Notes: a model not told the origin generated them from the sequence alone. Shown: positions 1-12,740, counted from the first letter of the stretch. The stretch is 64,000 nt of DNA from Caenorhabditis remanei (GCF_010183535.1 NC_071329.1:3348001-3412000); one strand, 5' to 3'. Numbers and translations: made by a program.

Positions 1-58
1 TTTCTAGAGTTTCAAGTTTTTAACAGGTACATATGTAGATAAACTATAGGGCTAGATT

Positions 59-209
59 TTTGTAGTTGACAAGTTTTTGATACCGTACTCGGTTTTTGAG
101 TTATGCGCCTTTAAAGACCGGGGGATGTTGCCGCAGAAGCCAGCTATCTTTAAAGGCGCATATCTCAAAACCTAGGAGAGCTATTAGAAAATTGTCAACT
201 ACGAAAATG
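59..209. repeat. Foldback repeat fragment
   Basis: Two inverted arms: TTTTTGTAGTTGACAAG followed by GAGTTATGCGCCTTTAAAG on the left, and CTTTAAAGGCGCATATCTC followed by TTGTCAACTACGAAAAT on the right. The outer word TTGTAGTTGACAA is the same one found in the Tc1-like MITEs elsewhere in the window, but the inner sequence differs. A related right arm lies at about 340-410. No gene is visible from 1 to 1240. Confidence 0.7.
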
Positions 210-659
210 AAGATCACGACATGAAGTATACAATCAAATTATATTTAGAAGGATTAAGTTAAAAACGGTACTGCGTAAACGATGTCAAAAATGACAAACG
301 TTTTTTTTCAAATTTCTGGGAAATTGGTGAATTGTTTGTCTTTAAAGACGCATAACTCAAAACCTAAGAGAGTTATTAAAAAATTATCAACTACAAAAAT
401 AAAGATCTAAAACTGTTTTATTACATATCGAAAATTCAAATAAATTGAACCCTTCCCGACATTGTGGATCTCTGTCAAACCAAGCATATTTTCAAAAAAT
501 TGCGACCACTTGTGTTCCGGGACACTTCCTTAAAATTTCCGAAAAATTTTTTTCAAAATTTTTCAAAACTGTCATTTTTAAGACACCTAAAATCCGAAAA
601 GTCTTCTAAAACTTTTTTGCACAAATAGACACGTGCATTTCCTCCCTCTCCTCTCCAAA

Positions 660-674
660 GGGGGGGGGGGGGGG
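660..674 (+). repeat. 15-base G tract
   Basis: An uninterrupted run of 15 G. In C. elegans, monoG tracts of this length are deletion-prone without the FANCJ-like helicase DOG-1. It lies in gene-free DNA. Confidence 0.9.
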
Positions 675-1239
675 AGGATTAACAAGGATTAATTTTCTTC
701 TAAAAAGTTAGATTTGATATTTTCTGAGCTATTCACCCATATTGGCTTATCATTAAGCATTTTTGGTTCCTTCTTTACAAAAAAAGGGGGCGTGGTTTCC
801 AGGCCCTATGCAACTTTTGCACGCAAAAATGCGCTTGTTAGGAAGCCGTTTAATTCCAGAAACCCCCGTTTTACGTTCTTTATGCTCCTCTAATTGTCTT
901 TCTATTATCTCACGCTCTCCCAGTTTCCCACAATATGTTGCTCACTTTTTCTTCCCTACATAATAGCAGTATGACACAACCGGAAATCCCTTTTCGGTAT
1001 CAGTTTCTCAGTTGAGTGTGAAACCGGAATGGTTGGTAACATATGACGATGAGAATGTGTTGGGTGGATAGGTTACCGTGAGAAACAATAACAGATGGCA
1101 GGTACTGTAGAAGGTGTTAGGTAACTAAAGGAGCAAATTTTCAGAGGAATGATTGGTATACCTGGAAAGCTGAAGGCGTGAGGATTCTGAATCTGTTTCG
1201 AAATATGAGTTAGAATCAAAAGAAACCGAGTGACACCAT

Positions 1240-3245
1240 TTTTAGTAAGTGGAATAAGGAGACACCGCGCGCAGTTGTTGCCCTCCGCAGACATTGACAA
1301 AATCGTTCGTCTCAGTTCAATTTGATGCTAGGTAAAATCTGAAAACAGATCCAGAATTCTCGTGACTTCAGCTTTCTAACGATGTACAAAAATGTATCGG
1401 AAATCTTGGTTTTTTGTCTAGCCACTCGTTTAGGCACCCCGTTGTTGCCCTCCTTTTGATCGCGGACATTGAGAATATCGCTTGTATCTCGGTTAAAATC
1501 GGTCCTGCACAAAATATAAAAACAGATTCAGAATTCCCGTTACTTCAGCTTTCTAGTCATCTCACTTTCTATTTCATATCATAATTTTCGAGAAATCTAG
1601 ACCACCCAAAACATTCCAGAACATTCCAGAGCGTAAGGCTTCCGTCCCTCTCAAAAGTATCTATTTTTGCCTCCGAAAATCCGAAAAGATTTGCAGAATC
1701 ATATATCAAACGCCACTTCTTGATGTCAAGTGGTTGCTAATCCCCAGTTTTCTAGCCGTCCTCTCAATCCGCTATAAATTTCTTGCTTGACATCTTTTTT
1801 TGAAACTTATTTTTAGATTTCAAGGTTTTTTTGTGAGTTAAACAAGTATACTTGAAGAAAAACAAGTATAATTGGAAAGCTGAGGTTATGAGGATTCTGA
1901 ATCTGTTTCTGATGTGGAAATGAAGATATTTAGGCTTTGAAGAATCAAGGCGATATTAAAATCGGCGTACCTCGGTTCATTTTGATACTAGACGAAATCT
2001 GAAAACAGATTCAGAATCTTCAAGACTTCAGCTTTATGAGCATATAAATTTCTATATGTTTTGAAGTTTTGAAGTTTTCGGAATACCTTTCCCACAAAGA
2101 TGCTCGACACGCGTTGTTCCCCTCCCTCTGATCGCGGACATTGACAAAATCGTGTGTATCTCGTGGGAATTGGTCCTAGGCGGATTCTGAAAACTTATTT
2201 AGAATTTTCAAGACTTTAGCTTTCTAAGAATATAAATATCGTTAAATATTTCAAAGTTTTGAAATGTGCAACAGCGCTCTAATCCTGACTTCCTTATCTC
2301 TCCAACCTATTCCGAAGGTAAAAACATAAAAACATAGTGTCATAAAGATCTTATCAATCGCTTCTTGTTCTTTTATCCCCGAGAATTTGTATTCTTATTA
2401 CCAGTTACGCCATCCCCCTTCACCCACCCCAATCTGTAGAGGAAGGTAATTATTTTAGATGGTTCTCAGATACTTATCTCATCTCTCTCTGTCCCTATCT
2501 GTCTCAAAAGATACAACACTTCGGCGGCAAGATGGCAACATTTGCGAAGGAGGAGAACACCTTCTAATATACGTCGCGCGTCCCTGTCTTAACTCTCGTA
2601 AAGATCGGATAGGGGGATTAGGTTTGGAGGTTAGAAGATTGGTGGGGGACTTATGGACATCTGGATACACATATTTACAGAAATTGGAATTTGAGACTGG
2701 AAAGCTAAAATTACGCTGATTCCAAACCTGTTTTCAGAATCCGTCTAGGACCAATTCCCGCCGAGATATTTCTCAGAGGGAGGGCGTCAACGGGTGGAGA
2801 GCATCTAAGGTATTCAGAGCGATGTTGGATACCTCAAAACTCAAAAATTTGCATAAAAATTAATATGACCAAAGCTGAAGTCACGAGAATTCAGAATCGG
2901 TTTTCAGATTTTTGCTAACATTTAATTGAACTGAGATACAAACGATTTGTCAATGTACGCGATCAGAAGGAGGGAATCAACATATCCAAAGGTGACGACA
3001 TTGAAAGTGGTGTATCTCGCTTCAAACCGGTCCTAGAAAAAATCTGAAAACAGATTCAGAATCCTCACATTTCCAGCTGTCCAGGCCTACTACAATGTCC
3101 GCGATCAGAGGGAGGGGAGCACCCCCCGCGCGCGGTTTCCAAACGCTGCTAACTAAAAGTGTTGTAACTCGACGCGTTCTGGTCCTAACTCAAATTTGAA
3201 AACAGATTCCGAATCCTCACATTTTCTGCTTTCCAGACATATAAG
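1240..3245. repeat. Cluster of dispersed repeat family R1
   Basis: Several diverged copies in both orientations of a 160-180 bp unit. Landmarks are GATCGCGGACATTGA, TGTATCTCGG, CTGAAAACAGATTCAGAAT and TTCAGCTTTC. Copies are near 1267-1560, 1860-2240 and 2700-3240. A non-repeat island of about 240 bp (2400-2640) sits between copies. Short reading frames here are repeat-derived and have no signs of coding. Confidence 0.75.
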
Positions 3246-3285
3246 TATCATATAAAAATCTCATGAGAAGTTCCCATAGCTAGAA

Positions 3286-3312
3286 ATATATATATATATA
3301 TATATATATATA
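3286..3312. repeat. (TA)n microsatellite
   Basis: A run of TA dinucleotides about 27 bases long. From here to the tRNA at 4074 I see only AT-rich DNA and a non-repeat island around 3600-3950, with no supportable gene. Confidence 0.85.
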
Positions 3313-4073
3313 AGAAGTGTGCCGCCCAATTTTCCAGTTTCCCATTCATGTGTACAGACGTTCCCCATAAAGGTTTCCCTTAAGATGTGTATGCCGACCG
3401 CTTATTTTTGTCCTTATATATATTTTTTAACAAATCGAAAAAAATCACTTAAAAAACTAGCCTAGTGCCTAACAATTCATGTTTGACCGGTCCTAGAGCT
3501 ACAAAATTTTTTTCAAAAAATAAATAAAACACTTTTTTTTCAAAAGTTTATTTTCTATTTCTGGTCCCTTCATAATGTCAGAGCCTCAGAGTCCCCCCTA
3601 ATCCCTAATCACAAAAAAGGGTTAGCAGGTACCAATTACTTTCCGTTAAGGTGCGTCCGCACACCGTCGGAAGTCCTTTCTTCTCCTCACCCGGATACGC
3701 TTATTACCTAAGTCCACATGACGGGCGGTCCCCCCTCTCTAGATCGACGGTCACTGATAAAAAAGTTCTCTTTCATTATAACCATAAGTTTGAGGGTCGC
3801 GTGGAGAGATGGTACGGTACTTAGTGTGCAGCGGAGCGCTGTTGCAAAGGTTCCCATGCTTGTAGAGGAGGACTATACACAAGACGTTTTCCAAGACGTT
3901 TTCCCCTAATATTTACCATCAAATAACGATGTTTATATTGTCATTTTCTCAAGAAATTCGTATTTCTTATGCGCTCATAACTAAAAAAAAACGCAAAAAT
4001 TTCCCAAAGGCTCCTCTCTTCCTCGCTTCCCCCCCCCCTTTTTTCAACAAAATCTCGCTGCGCCCTCTCTCGT

Positions 4074-4155
4074 GCAGGCATGTCCGAGTGGTTAAGGAGA
4101 TTGACTCGAAATCAATTGGGCTCTGCCCGCGTAGGTTCGAATCCTGCTGTCTGCG
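4074..4155 (+). tRNA. tRNA-Ser (anticodon CGA)
   Basis: An 82-nt class II tRNA. The acceptor stem GCAGGCA pairs with TGTCTGC, with G as discriminator base. The D-arm/A-box region is TGTCCGAGTGGTTAAGG. The anticodon stem TTGA/TCAA encloses loop CTCGAAA, with anticodon CGA at 4107-4109. A long variable arm follows, then T arm GTAGG-TTCGAAT-CCTGC, which holds the B box. No intron. The structure predicts a functional gene reading serine UCG codons. A T-rich stretch just downstream could serve as the Pol III terminator. Confidence 0.96.
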
Positions 4156-4319
4156 AATTCATTTTAATTTTATATTTATGCTTTATTAACAGAAATAGGG
4201 CTCAAGCGAAGAACCATTTTGATTCAATTTAATGAATTCAGCAACAAAATGAACCAAGTGAAGGCTTCGCGTTAACAGTTAGCGTTAGAGCGCGTTTACA
4301 CACTCCAAAATTTGAAGCT

Positions 4320-5560
4320 TGAGGGAAAAAACTGATATGACTGAAAAGCTGAAGTCTCAAGGATTTAGAATCTATTTTCAGATTTTAATTGGCTTCAAAT
4401 TAAATACAGATACGACCGATAAAAGCGATCAGAGGGAGGGCGTCAACGGTAAGCGCGCGTGATCTAAACAAAAAGTGGTGTATCTCGTTTCTTTTTGACT
4501 CTAGCTGAATTTTGAAAATAGATTCAGAATCCTCATGATTTCAGCTTTCCAACCATGTATAACAATCCCCATGAAATAACAGCGCTTCCCGTATCAACAC
4601 ATGCTAGTAGTCAACCGCGCGCCCCCGGTTGTTCCCCTCCCTCTGATCGCGGACATTGACAAAATCGTGTGCAACTCGGTTCATTTCAACTTTTTTGAAA
4701 ATTTGGAAACAGATTCAGAATCCTCATAATCTCAGCTTACCAGTAGTTTATAAATGCTCCGGCCTTCTACAGTACGACTCCGTCAATGTCGACGATCTGA
4801 AGGGGGGTGTCAACGGCACGCGTGGTCTAAACTTATAGTGGTGTATCTCGGTTCATTTTGATCAGAAACGGAATCTGAAAACAGATTTAGAATTCACATG
4901 ACTTCAGCTTTCTAGTCATGTAATTTTTGTTCAAAAATGTCCAATAAAGATCGGCTCAAAGGTGTCCACTGAAAAGTTTGGTCGTAGATTCAAAAAATTA
5001 AGATTTTCAACTTTTTTGGGAACTTTCCTATTTTTTGAGGAAAATGTCCAGAAAGTCGATTTTTGGAAAAAACTACTGTAGCTGGAAGAGTTACTGTACA
5101 TTTTGAGATTTTTTGAAAATCCCCAAAGACAACTTTGGGAAATCCAATTTTCAAGCAAAAAATACATTTTTGAACACGAATTTTCACTTCTTTAACAGAA
5201 GTACACCTAGATAAAAATTAGACATCCGGAAAGCTGAAGACCTGAGGATTTTGAATCTGTTTTCAAAATTCGCCCAGCACAAAAATCCCCCGAGATACAC
5301 CATTTTTATTGTGAGTGGTCGACGTCCTCCCTCTGCTCGCGAACATTGACAAAATCGCGTGTATCTCGGTGAGAATCGGTCATAGACGGATTTTGAAAGC
5401 AGATTCAGAAACCTCAAGTTTTCAGCTTTTTGCACATATAAATTTCTTGCCAAGGTTCTGAGTTTGGAAGTATGCAACAGCGCTCAGAATATTTCAGATG
5501 CTCGCCACCCGTTGACACCCTGCCTGTGATCGCGGACACTGACAAAATCGTTCGTATCTT
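4320..5560. repeat. Cluster of dispersed repeat family R1
   Basis: Copies in both orientations, about 4320-4925 and 5205-5560, with the same landmarks as at 1240-3245. The segment between them (about 4930-5200) is AT-rich with no recognised content. Confidence 0.75.
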
Positions 5561-6390
5561 GGTGTTCTGTAAGCAATTCAAAAATATATTCAAATTCCTT
5601 AAAACTTTGCAGCCCCTAGTCCCCACTAGTTCCTATTCCCTAAACCAATTTGTTCTCTCATCACCCACTAAGCTTGTTCATCTGGCCACGTGTGTTCGCC
5701 GACAAAGGGCTTCTGGACCATCCGGAGCTGTTTTTTCTTAGTGTCCACCCAGGCGACCCACATTTTGCCACCGTCATTACTTTGATGGCGCCCGCGCTCC
5801 CCCCGTCGTCCCCAACCACCTTTCGGACAAATGATGTGTGCATAATTAATGAGAGGCGGTCATGTACACCTGGGGCGATAGAGAGATAGGTTAGCGGCTA
5901 GTTGATTGTCGAAAAAAGAGAAAAAAACGGCTTTTAATGGGGGAAGGGGGGAAAAACATACATATGTTGGGGTAGCGTAAGTACGGGTTATTGAGTTTTG
6001 ATGGGGGTGGCGATTTCACTTTTTTATTTGCAAATGTGAAAAAAAGTGAGAAGAAAAACTTATTGGGTGGGAAAGTTAGTTCCGCTGATCAAGTTTTTTG
6101 AACACCATGTATAACGTTATAAATTTCTGACTACCGTAATGCTACAGTATCCTGCTTGGGGAGAAATTTGTTATAGCGTTTTGAAGTACTGTAGCCTTAC
6201 GGTGCGTGCAGTACCTACCCCTGTGTATTTGAAAATTTTGAAATTTGAGTTTTTCGAATGCTGAAAACGCGCTCTACTAAGAATCTCTAACCCTCTGTGT
6301 TAAAACGTTTAAACTACAGTATCGCTAGCGGTTTTTGCTTTTATTAGATTCTAGGCCACCACTCGGACTTCTAGGCCACGATAAAAATTT
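5561..6390. other. Non-repeat intergenic island
   Basis: No supportable gene. The GC-richer stretch 5590-5900 differs from the surrounding repeats and could be control DNA, but I recognise no site set in it. The tail (6110-6390) contains CTACAGTA-like words and TTCTAGGCCAC words. Confidence 0.4.
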
Positions 6391-6399
6391 TTCGAATTC

Positions 6400-6890
6400 T
6401 TGAGTTTTTTTCAACTTTATCAGACAGTCCTTAAATACCCAACTTTTCAAATCCATAGTATACAAACTTACTTTCTATTACAGTATACCTCTGACATTTA
6501 CTACTGTATACCCCACACTACAGTACACCCTAAACTACAGTACAAATTCAAAATTTCAAATCACCCTGTTGCCTTACCGGTCAAATAATTCAAATTCAAA
6601 AAAGTGTCTTTCCAGAGAACTAGGTCACAGTTATGGGTGTTGTAAATCTTACATTCATAATATGTTGTTTGGGTCAGAAAATTTGAATACAAAGGGTAGT
6701 AATAACAAGATAGAGGTATAGATAAAGGGGTCGTCATGATTATGATCGTGGAATTTGAATTTGGAAAAAAAGGGTTATGGGAAGGTTAGGCCTTGCTAGT
6801 TACAGTATCCCGAGGAAGCTCTACAGTACCCCTGATTATCCACGTGGCCTAGCTATGGTACAGTACCCCCTTGGTTCCGATCCCCTCTTT
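6400..6890 (+). repeat. Segmental duplication, block X (first copy)
   Basis: Matches 9350-9900 in the same orientation. The best-conserved part is about 6610-6750, containing AACAAGATAGAGGTATAG and GTCGTCATGATTATGATCGT. An ATGGGAA word lies at 6777-6783. Confidence 0.75.
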
Positions 6891-6900
6891 CTCATTTCTA

Positions 6901-7140
6901 CTAAACACACCTAATTTCCCATTCCCATTGTACTCCAATACGTCGTCTCGTGCCATCAAAAATTAGGAGGGCACCACATCAAAGGAGTCACCGCGTGTCA
7001 TCGCCCTCTCTATATGTGATGGCGCCCTTTTCGTACTGATTGAGAGCGGAAAAAAGGGGGGGGGGGAAAGGATAGATATAGTCACAGACGGTTGTCAATT
7101 AGGCTGTGAGTGTAACATGATGGATGAAGTGGGGAAAAGG
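6901..7140. other. Non-repeat island
   Basis: Mixed-composition DNA between duplicated blocks. No reading frame or RNA structure recognised. Confidence 0.35.
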
Positions 7141-7144
7141 GGAA

Positions 7145-8090
7145 TCCTTGAAATCGGTTGAATTTTAGAGGGTGTCCTGTGGTCGGGATTTGAAAATTTT
7201 AAAATGACTGTGAAGATCGAGTTTAGAACTCTATTCTTGTAGTTAACAACTTTTTTGTACGGGCGGTCCCTGGAGAGATACAGCGCTCTGAAGTCGCTTA
7301 CCCTCTCGACCTCTGGTGCCAGTAAGCCGGTTCAGGGCGATGCATCTCCCCAGGGACCGCCCGTACAGAAAAGTTGTCAACTACAAAAATGAAGCTCTAC
7401 CTTTGATCTGTACGATCTATTAAAAATTTTTATGGTGTGACATTCAGAATTACTATGGTACACTCTCAAATTTGACCGTTTTCCACTCCTTTTGAGATAC
7501 GGCGGTAACTCAAACTGTCCCCGCTTCGCTCTACCGTAGGGTGAAACCGTACAAAAAAGTTATCAACGACAAATTTGGAGATTAGGAAATTTTCTGTGTG
7601 CTTGAATAAGAATTTTCAAGATTTAACCATTTTTGACACCCTGATCCTATAGTCAAACATCAATCCCTCAGCTTGTAGACTATAGAGCGCTGAGCCAGTC
7701 AACTTTGCTCTACCGTAACTCTCTAGGGACCGCCTGTATAAAAAAGTTTTCAACTAGAAAAACAAAGTCCTAGACTTGCACTATATAACAATATAAAAAT
7801 GTTTCAGGTTTTAACATTTTGGTACCTTATTCCAGGCATTCAAAATTTTGGTGGTTTTAAGCTAGTAAAACTCCTTACTTCAGTTAGCGCTATCTTCCTA
7901 GCGACGAATTGTACACAAAAGTTGTCAACTACAAAAATAGAGTCCCACACTTGATCTTTACGTTGATCTAAAAAATTTTTAAAATTGGGCCAGTTTTGAG
8001 CCCATGGCATAATGTCAAAGTTTGTCAATTTTCAACTATTGTCTCAAAAAAACCGTTTTTTGGTTTTGCTAGGTTTTTTGCTAGGAGACC
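7145..8090. repeat. Segmental duplication, block Y, with MITE core
   Basis: Resembles 8690-9345. It contains a palindromic MITE core at about 7231-7392: arms TAGTTAACAACTTTTTTGTA and its near complement around a GGGCGGTCCC/GGGACCGCCC pair. Confidence 0.65.
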
Positions 8091-8159
8091 ACCATTTGGA
8101 TTTCTAGGTCTCAATAAAATTTCAAATTGTTGAGTACCCTGCCAAAACTAAGGCACCTC

Positions 8160-8660
8160 GATTTTTTCGGACAATCCATTCTCCCTAAAAGCTCCCAAAA
8201 CCTGGAACCCAAACCTCAACAAAACCTTAATTTTACAAATTGACATTCTCCAATCATCAATCCAATAAAATTCCCGAGTCCTTCTTTTGTCGGCGAGATC
8301 AGAGAGCCCCAATAGAGTGCGCGAGATCTGTCCGCGCTCACTCTGCGTCTCCCCCTATCACCACACTCTCTCATCACTTTTCGGCGCCTCCGTCTCGCGG
8401 AACAATGATAAATCGGTATGGGAACACAACACAACATTTGATGATGACAAGTAGAGAGGGACACCGACAAGCGAGCAAATTGACACGGACGGAGGAGGGG
8501 GGGGGACATCGTTTTATGATGTCGCGAAGCGGATGACACGCGGAATGAATAATAGATACAGGATGGGAACAATGTATAGCTGGAATAGTTAAGAAAGTCT
8601 AAATTGCATGGGAAACCAACAAAGTGTTAGGTGAGAAATGTAACATCCGCTTGTGCGGTT
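8160..8660. promoter_or_regulatory. Non-repeat island with CSL-type words
   Basis: A GC-richer stretch between duplicated repeats, about 6 kb upstream of the ref-1-like gene. It holds three ATGGGAA words (8418-8424, 8563-8569, 8608-8614) that fit the CSL/LAG-1 core RTGGGAA. The longest reading frame (118 codons, minus strand) is Arg/Ser-rich and low complexity and I do not call it a gene. A regulatory role is inference. Confidence 0.35.
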
Positions 8661-8689
8661 GAGATCGGCTAGATTTTAGAGAGCGTCCT

Positions 8690-9345
8690 GGAGTTGGAAT
8701 CTGAAAATTCTTATTTGAGAATGTTGTACTAGTCTGGGACTTTATTTTTGTAGTCAAAAATTTTCTTGTTTAAGCGATCCATGATAGGCCAAAGATAGGT
8801 TACCTTTGAGGCTTAAAGTTGGAGGGTGGGGATGGTGGCAGTGCTTGTCAATGGTGTACCGGGCTCCAGAATGGCGGGATTTTAAAATTTTTTAAATGAC
8901 TGTAAAGATCAGGTTTAGAACTTTATTTTTGTAGTAGACTTCTTTTTTGTACGGGTCCTCCCTAAAGGGATACGGTAGGTAGTAAGATTACCAAAGAATG
9001 CCAACTTCACTCTACCGTAACTCTCTAGGGACCGCCCGTACAAAGAAGTTGTCAACTACAAACATGGAGATTTAGATTTGCACTATACAATCATGTACAA
9101 GTTTTTCTGATTTCAGCAGTTTGGGACCTTACTTCAGGCATTCAAAGCTTGGGTGGTTTTAAGCTAGTCAAAAAGGCTCCTCACTTCAGTTAGCGATATC
9201 TTACTAGGGACGAATCGTACAAAACAGTTGTCAACTACAAAAATAGAGTCCCACACTTAATCTTTATGTTGTTTTAAATTTTTTTAAATTTGGGCTCTTT
9301 TTGAGTCCATGGCACCATGTGAAAGTTAGTTAAATTTAAACTTTT
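8690..9345. repeat. Segmental duplication, block Y' (second copy)
   Basis: Shares with 7145-8090 the words GGTGGTTTTAAGCTAGT, CTTCAGTTAGCG and AGAGTCCCACACTT, plus the MITE core arms. Confidence 0.65.
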
Positions 9346-9349
9346 GTCT

Positions 9350-9900
9350 CAAAAAAAAAATCGGATTTCGAAAGTTCACCGAAATGCAATTAAAACATCT
9401 TACCGGTCAAACGCACAGTACAGTATACATAAAAATAGTATACCTCTGACGTTCACTACAGTATACCCTAAACTACAGTACACCTTATACTATAATCCGG
9501 CAGCTCCAACTTCAGGATTCTCAGGACTCCCCTCGTCTAAAATTTCAAATCACCCTATTGCCTTACCGGCCAAAAAATTCAAATTCAAAAAGTGACTTCC
9601 CAGAGAACTAGGTCAGGGTATATGGATTGTAAATTTTACAGTCATAATATAGTTGTTTGGGTCAGAAAATTTGAATAAAAAGGGTAGTCATAACAAGATA
9701 GAGGTATAGATAAAGGGGTCGTCATGATTATGATCGTCACATATTTATAAGGGAAATTTGAATTTGAAAAAGAGAAGGATATAGGAAGGTTAGACCACCT
9801 AGTTACAGTATCCCAGGGAGCTCTACAGTAACTATGGGAAAACTAGGCCACACAAGCTAGGGTGTCAACAGTACACCCTAGGCTCCGATCCCCTTTCCAT
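9350..9900 (+). repeat. Segmental duplication, block X' (second copy)
   Basis: Second copy of 6400-6890. The order in the window is X-Y then Y'-X', all in the same orientation. ATGGGAA occurs at 9834-9840. Confidence 0.75.
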
Positions 9901-10360
9901 CCAACTCTAAGCTTCCTAAGTATCCACGTGGCCTACCCTAGTCCCCCCTAACAATATGATGTCAACCTCCCGTCCCCCTTTTCCCCCATGGCTATACCTA
10001 ATAACTGTCGAATATCATTGGTCGGCATCGTCTCTCATCTCCCCTCCACCCACTTCACAATTAGTCCATGGGAACGTTAAGTGGTGTTAAAGAGCAACGA
10101 TTATGAGAGCTCATGGGAACAACATTTTTCGTGTTCCGGTATTATTCCTCGTTCTCATAGTACAAGTTATTATCTAGATCTATGTTGACTAAATAATTAT
10201 GGTTTTGATTGGCTATCTCGCTCTCGCTCTCGTCGGTGAGGGTAATTGGTGTGAAACTTGTTATTTTTTGGAGACGACATGTAAAGGTACACAAGAGGGT
10301 GATGACAAGATGGTGGAGATCGGGGAGATTAGGGAGGGAAGGGTACTGTAGGAGAGTGTG
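9901..10360. other. Non-repeat island
   Basis: Contains ATGGGAA at 10068-10074 and 10113-10119. No supportable gene. Confidence 0.35.
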
Positions 10361-10760
10361 TCACTGGAAAGATGAAGCGATGAGGATTCTGGATCCGTTT
10401 TCAGATTTTGTCTAGAGGCGATTTTAACCAAGATACAAGCAATTTTCCCAATGTCCGCGATCAGAGGGAGGGGAACAACGGGTAGCGAGCACCCCAAGGA
10501 AACTATTTACGATAAACGAAATTTATCAAAATTTTTATATGACTAGAAAGCTAAAGTTGTAAGAATTCTAAATATGTTCCTAGAATCCGTCTAACACCAA
10601 TTCCCGCCAAGATACACGCAATTTTCTCAATGTCCGCGATCTGAGGGAGGGCGCCGACCACTCACTATAAAAACTGGTGTATCTCGGTGGATTTTCGTGA
10701 TAGACAAATTTTGAAGACAGATTCAGAATCCTCTGGTTTTCAGCTTTCCGGACATGTAGT
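10360..10760. repeat. R1 repeat copies
   Basis: Two inverted R1 copies with CAATGTCCGCGATC and GAGGGAGGG words. The following 10770-11370 is AT-rich with TACAGTATACCC-like words and no gene. Confidence 0.7.
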
Positions 10761-11374
10761 TTTCATCTAGATGTACTGTTTTTAAAGTAGTGAAATTTCT
10801 AGTCCAAAACGTTTTTTTTGTTTGAAAATTTTGGATTTCCCTAAAGTTGTCAATAGTTTTGAGGATTTTCAAAAAGTTTCAAAAGGTACAGTAACCCTTC
10901 CAGCTACATTAGTTCCTTCTAAAAACCGACTTTCTGCACATTTTTTGTTTAAAAATAGGGAACTTCACGGAAAATATAAAATCTGAGTTTTTAAGAATTC
11001 TGAAACTTCAAATTTCAATCCTCCAAATCGATCTCCCATAACTTGTTCCAGTATACAGTACACCCCCCTATACCATAACCCTATACCGTAAACCCTCCGA
11101 TACCATAACCATCTATAAAGTATACCCCATCGCCCAAGAATACCAAACTGTACCGTCAACATTCAAATATTTTCCCAACAATCTGTCCCAAATTCTCACA
11201 GATCAGCGTTACAAGTGTGACTTCTCGATTCGGATTCTCATAACATATTGCCGGAACTAACACCATAGTGATAAACGGAAGCGGTGGAAAAAAGGAGAAA
11301 GGGTTAGCCAGGGTCAAGGGAAAATCCCAAAATAATATTATTTTACATTTTAGGCAAATTCCGGGGATTCCCTA

Positions 11375-12075
11375 ACTCTATCTGTCTGTTTGTCTATGTA
11401 AATGACCACGTGGGGGTGTAATTGACATAATTGTGAGACAGAATATGTATGTGGCCACGTGGGAAGAATATTGGTAGAGGGGGAACGGGGTTCACACGGC
11501 TGGCAGGAAAGCGGCAAAGGCGCGCCAGAAGATTTCTCCGAGTAGTCTTCAAAAAGACTTCTAGAATTTCCCTCTGTTTTTCTGTTTTTCCGGATGTCCA
11601 AATACCTACCTGTTTGTCTGTCAGTCTGTCTGTGTGTCGGTTTGTCCGGATATCCAGAAAACCAAAAATTAAAAAAAAAAAAGAGTGTTGAATGCATATA
11701 TGTCTGTCTGTAACTCTGTATTTCCGGATGTCCAAAATTTCTGACATTCCTATCAGTTCATTTTATTCTGTCTGTCTGTCCTGTGTCGGTTTTTCCGGAT
11801 GTCCAGGATCTACGAAAATGCTCAACTTTTGCTTAAATTAGGAGTGTTTACGTGGCCCTCAAAATGTCTGTCTGTCTGTCTGTAACTCTGTTTGTCCGAA
11901 TATCTAGAAATCCCATTTTATCAGTTCTAGATGTCTGTCTCTGTGTCCGCTTATCCGGAAGTCCGAAATTTCCACATTTTTTCAAAAAATGACAAAATTT
12001 TCCTATTTTCAACTAGCTAAAAAGTAGAATTTTGTGCATAATTTGTCTGTCTGTCTATCAGCTTTTCCGGATGTC
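11375..12075 (+). repeat. TGTC/TTTCCGGATGTCC interspersed array
   Basis: About seven spaced copies of a composite motif: (TGTC)n, a CTGTTTGTC-type link, then TTTCCGGATGTCC. Spacing is irregular. The same motif occurs in reverse orientation downstream of the ref-1-like gene (17610-18275) and singly near donor sites in introns of the Lys-rich genes. Reading frames here are repeat-derived. Confidence 0.8.
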
Positions 12076-12339
12076 TCCTCAATTGCTATTTTCAAATTCA
12101 AATCCATCCCCCTTATCACATCCCATCTTCCCAAAACACCCTATCATAAAATCCTTCCCCCTTCTTCTCCATCCACCTTTCCCACAGTGGGCGGGGCCTC
12201 CTCTGCCCGCCATAACACCAACGCCCCGCCCCCCTAGCTACGCGCATCCGTTTGCAATTAGTAACAACAACACCCCAACAACAAGATGTCAGATACACAG
12301 TTGTGTTCTTCATTCTTTCATTTTTTTTTGAGTTTCTTC

Positions 12340-12740
12340 TTTTTCGGGGTACAGTAATCCTCTAACCCTACAGTAATCTTATCGTAGTCGTTACTGTACC
12401 CTATGATATCTTACCGTAGCCCTACCGTACTTTCACTCTTCCAAGATTAGAAATTTCGCGTTACCGTAAGTAAAGCTACAGTACCCTTAGAAACTTTACA
12501 GTACCCCTACCGTACCGCAAGTAGAATTTCCACGTTAACCACGTAAGCCTACATTAACCCAACTCATTTTTATGTTTTACCATTCGCAACGCTACCGTAA
12601 CTTTAGCACAGTTTCCCTACCATACCCTAAGTAAAATTTTCACGTAAACGTGTGTAAGCCTACAGTACCCCATTTTTCCCCAAACTGACTTTATTTACTT
12701 CCGGTCTCCACATGGCTCCAGCCTACAGTACCCTTTTTTC
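12340..12740. repeat. CTACAGTACC / TACCGTA word-rich region
   Basis: Many scattered copies of CTACAGTACCC and its complement-like TACCGTA words. No gene seen. The preceding 12080-12330 is pyrimidine-rich and otherwise featureless. Confidence 0.6.

Noticed and set aside
8216..8572. 118-codon minus-strand frame
   Set aside because: Low-complexity Arg/Ser/Cys composition, no homology recognised, overlapping frames on both strands; better explained as GC-richer noncoding island.
11350..11747. Minus-strand frames of 115-117 codons
   Set aside because: Produced by (TGTC)n and TCCGGATGTCC repeats; composition TDRQT-like, no splice or start support.
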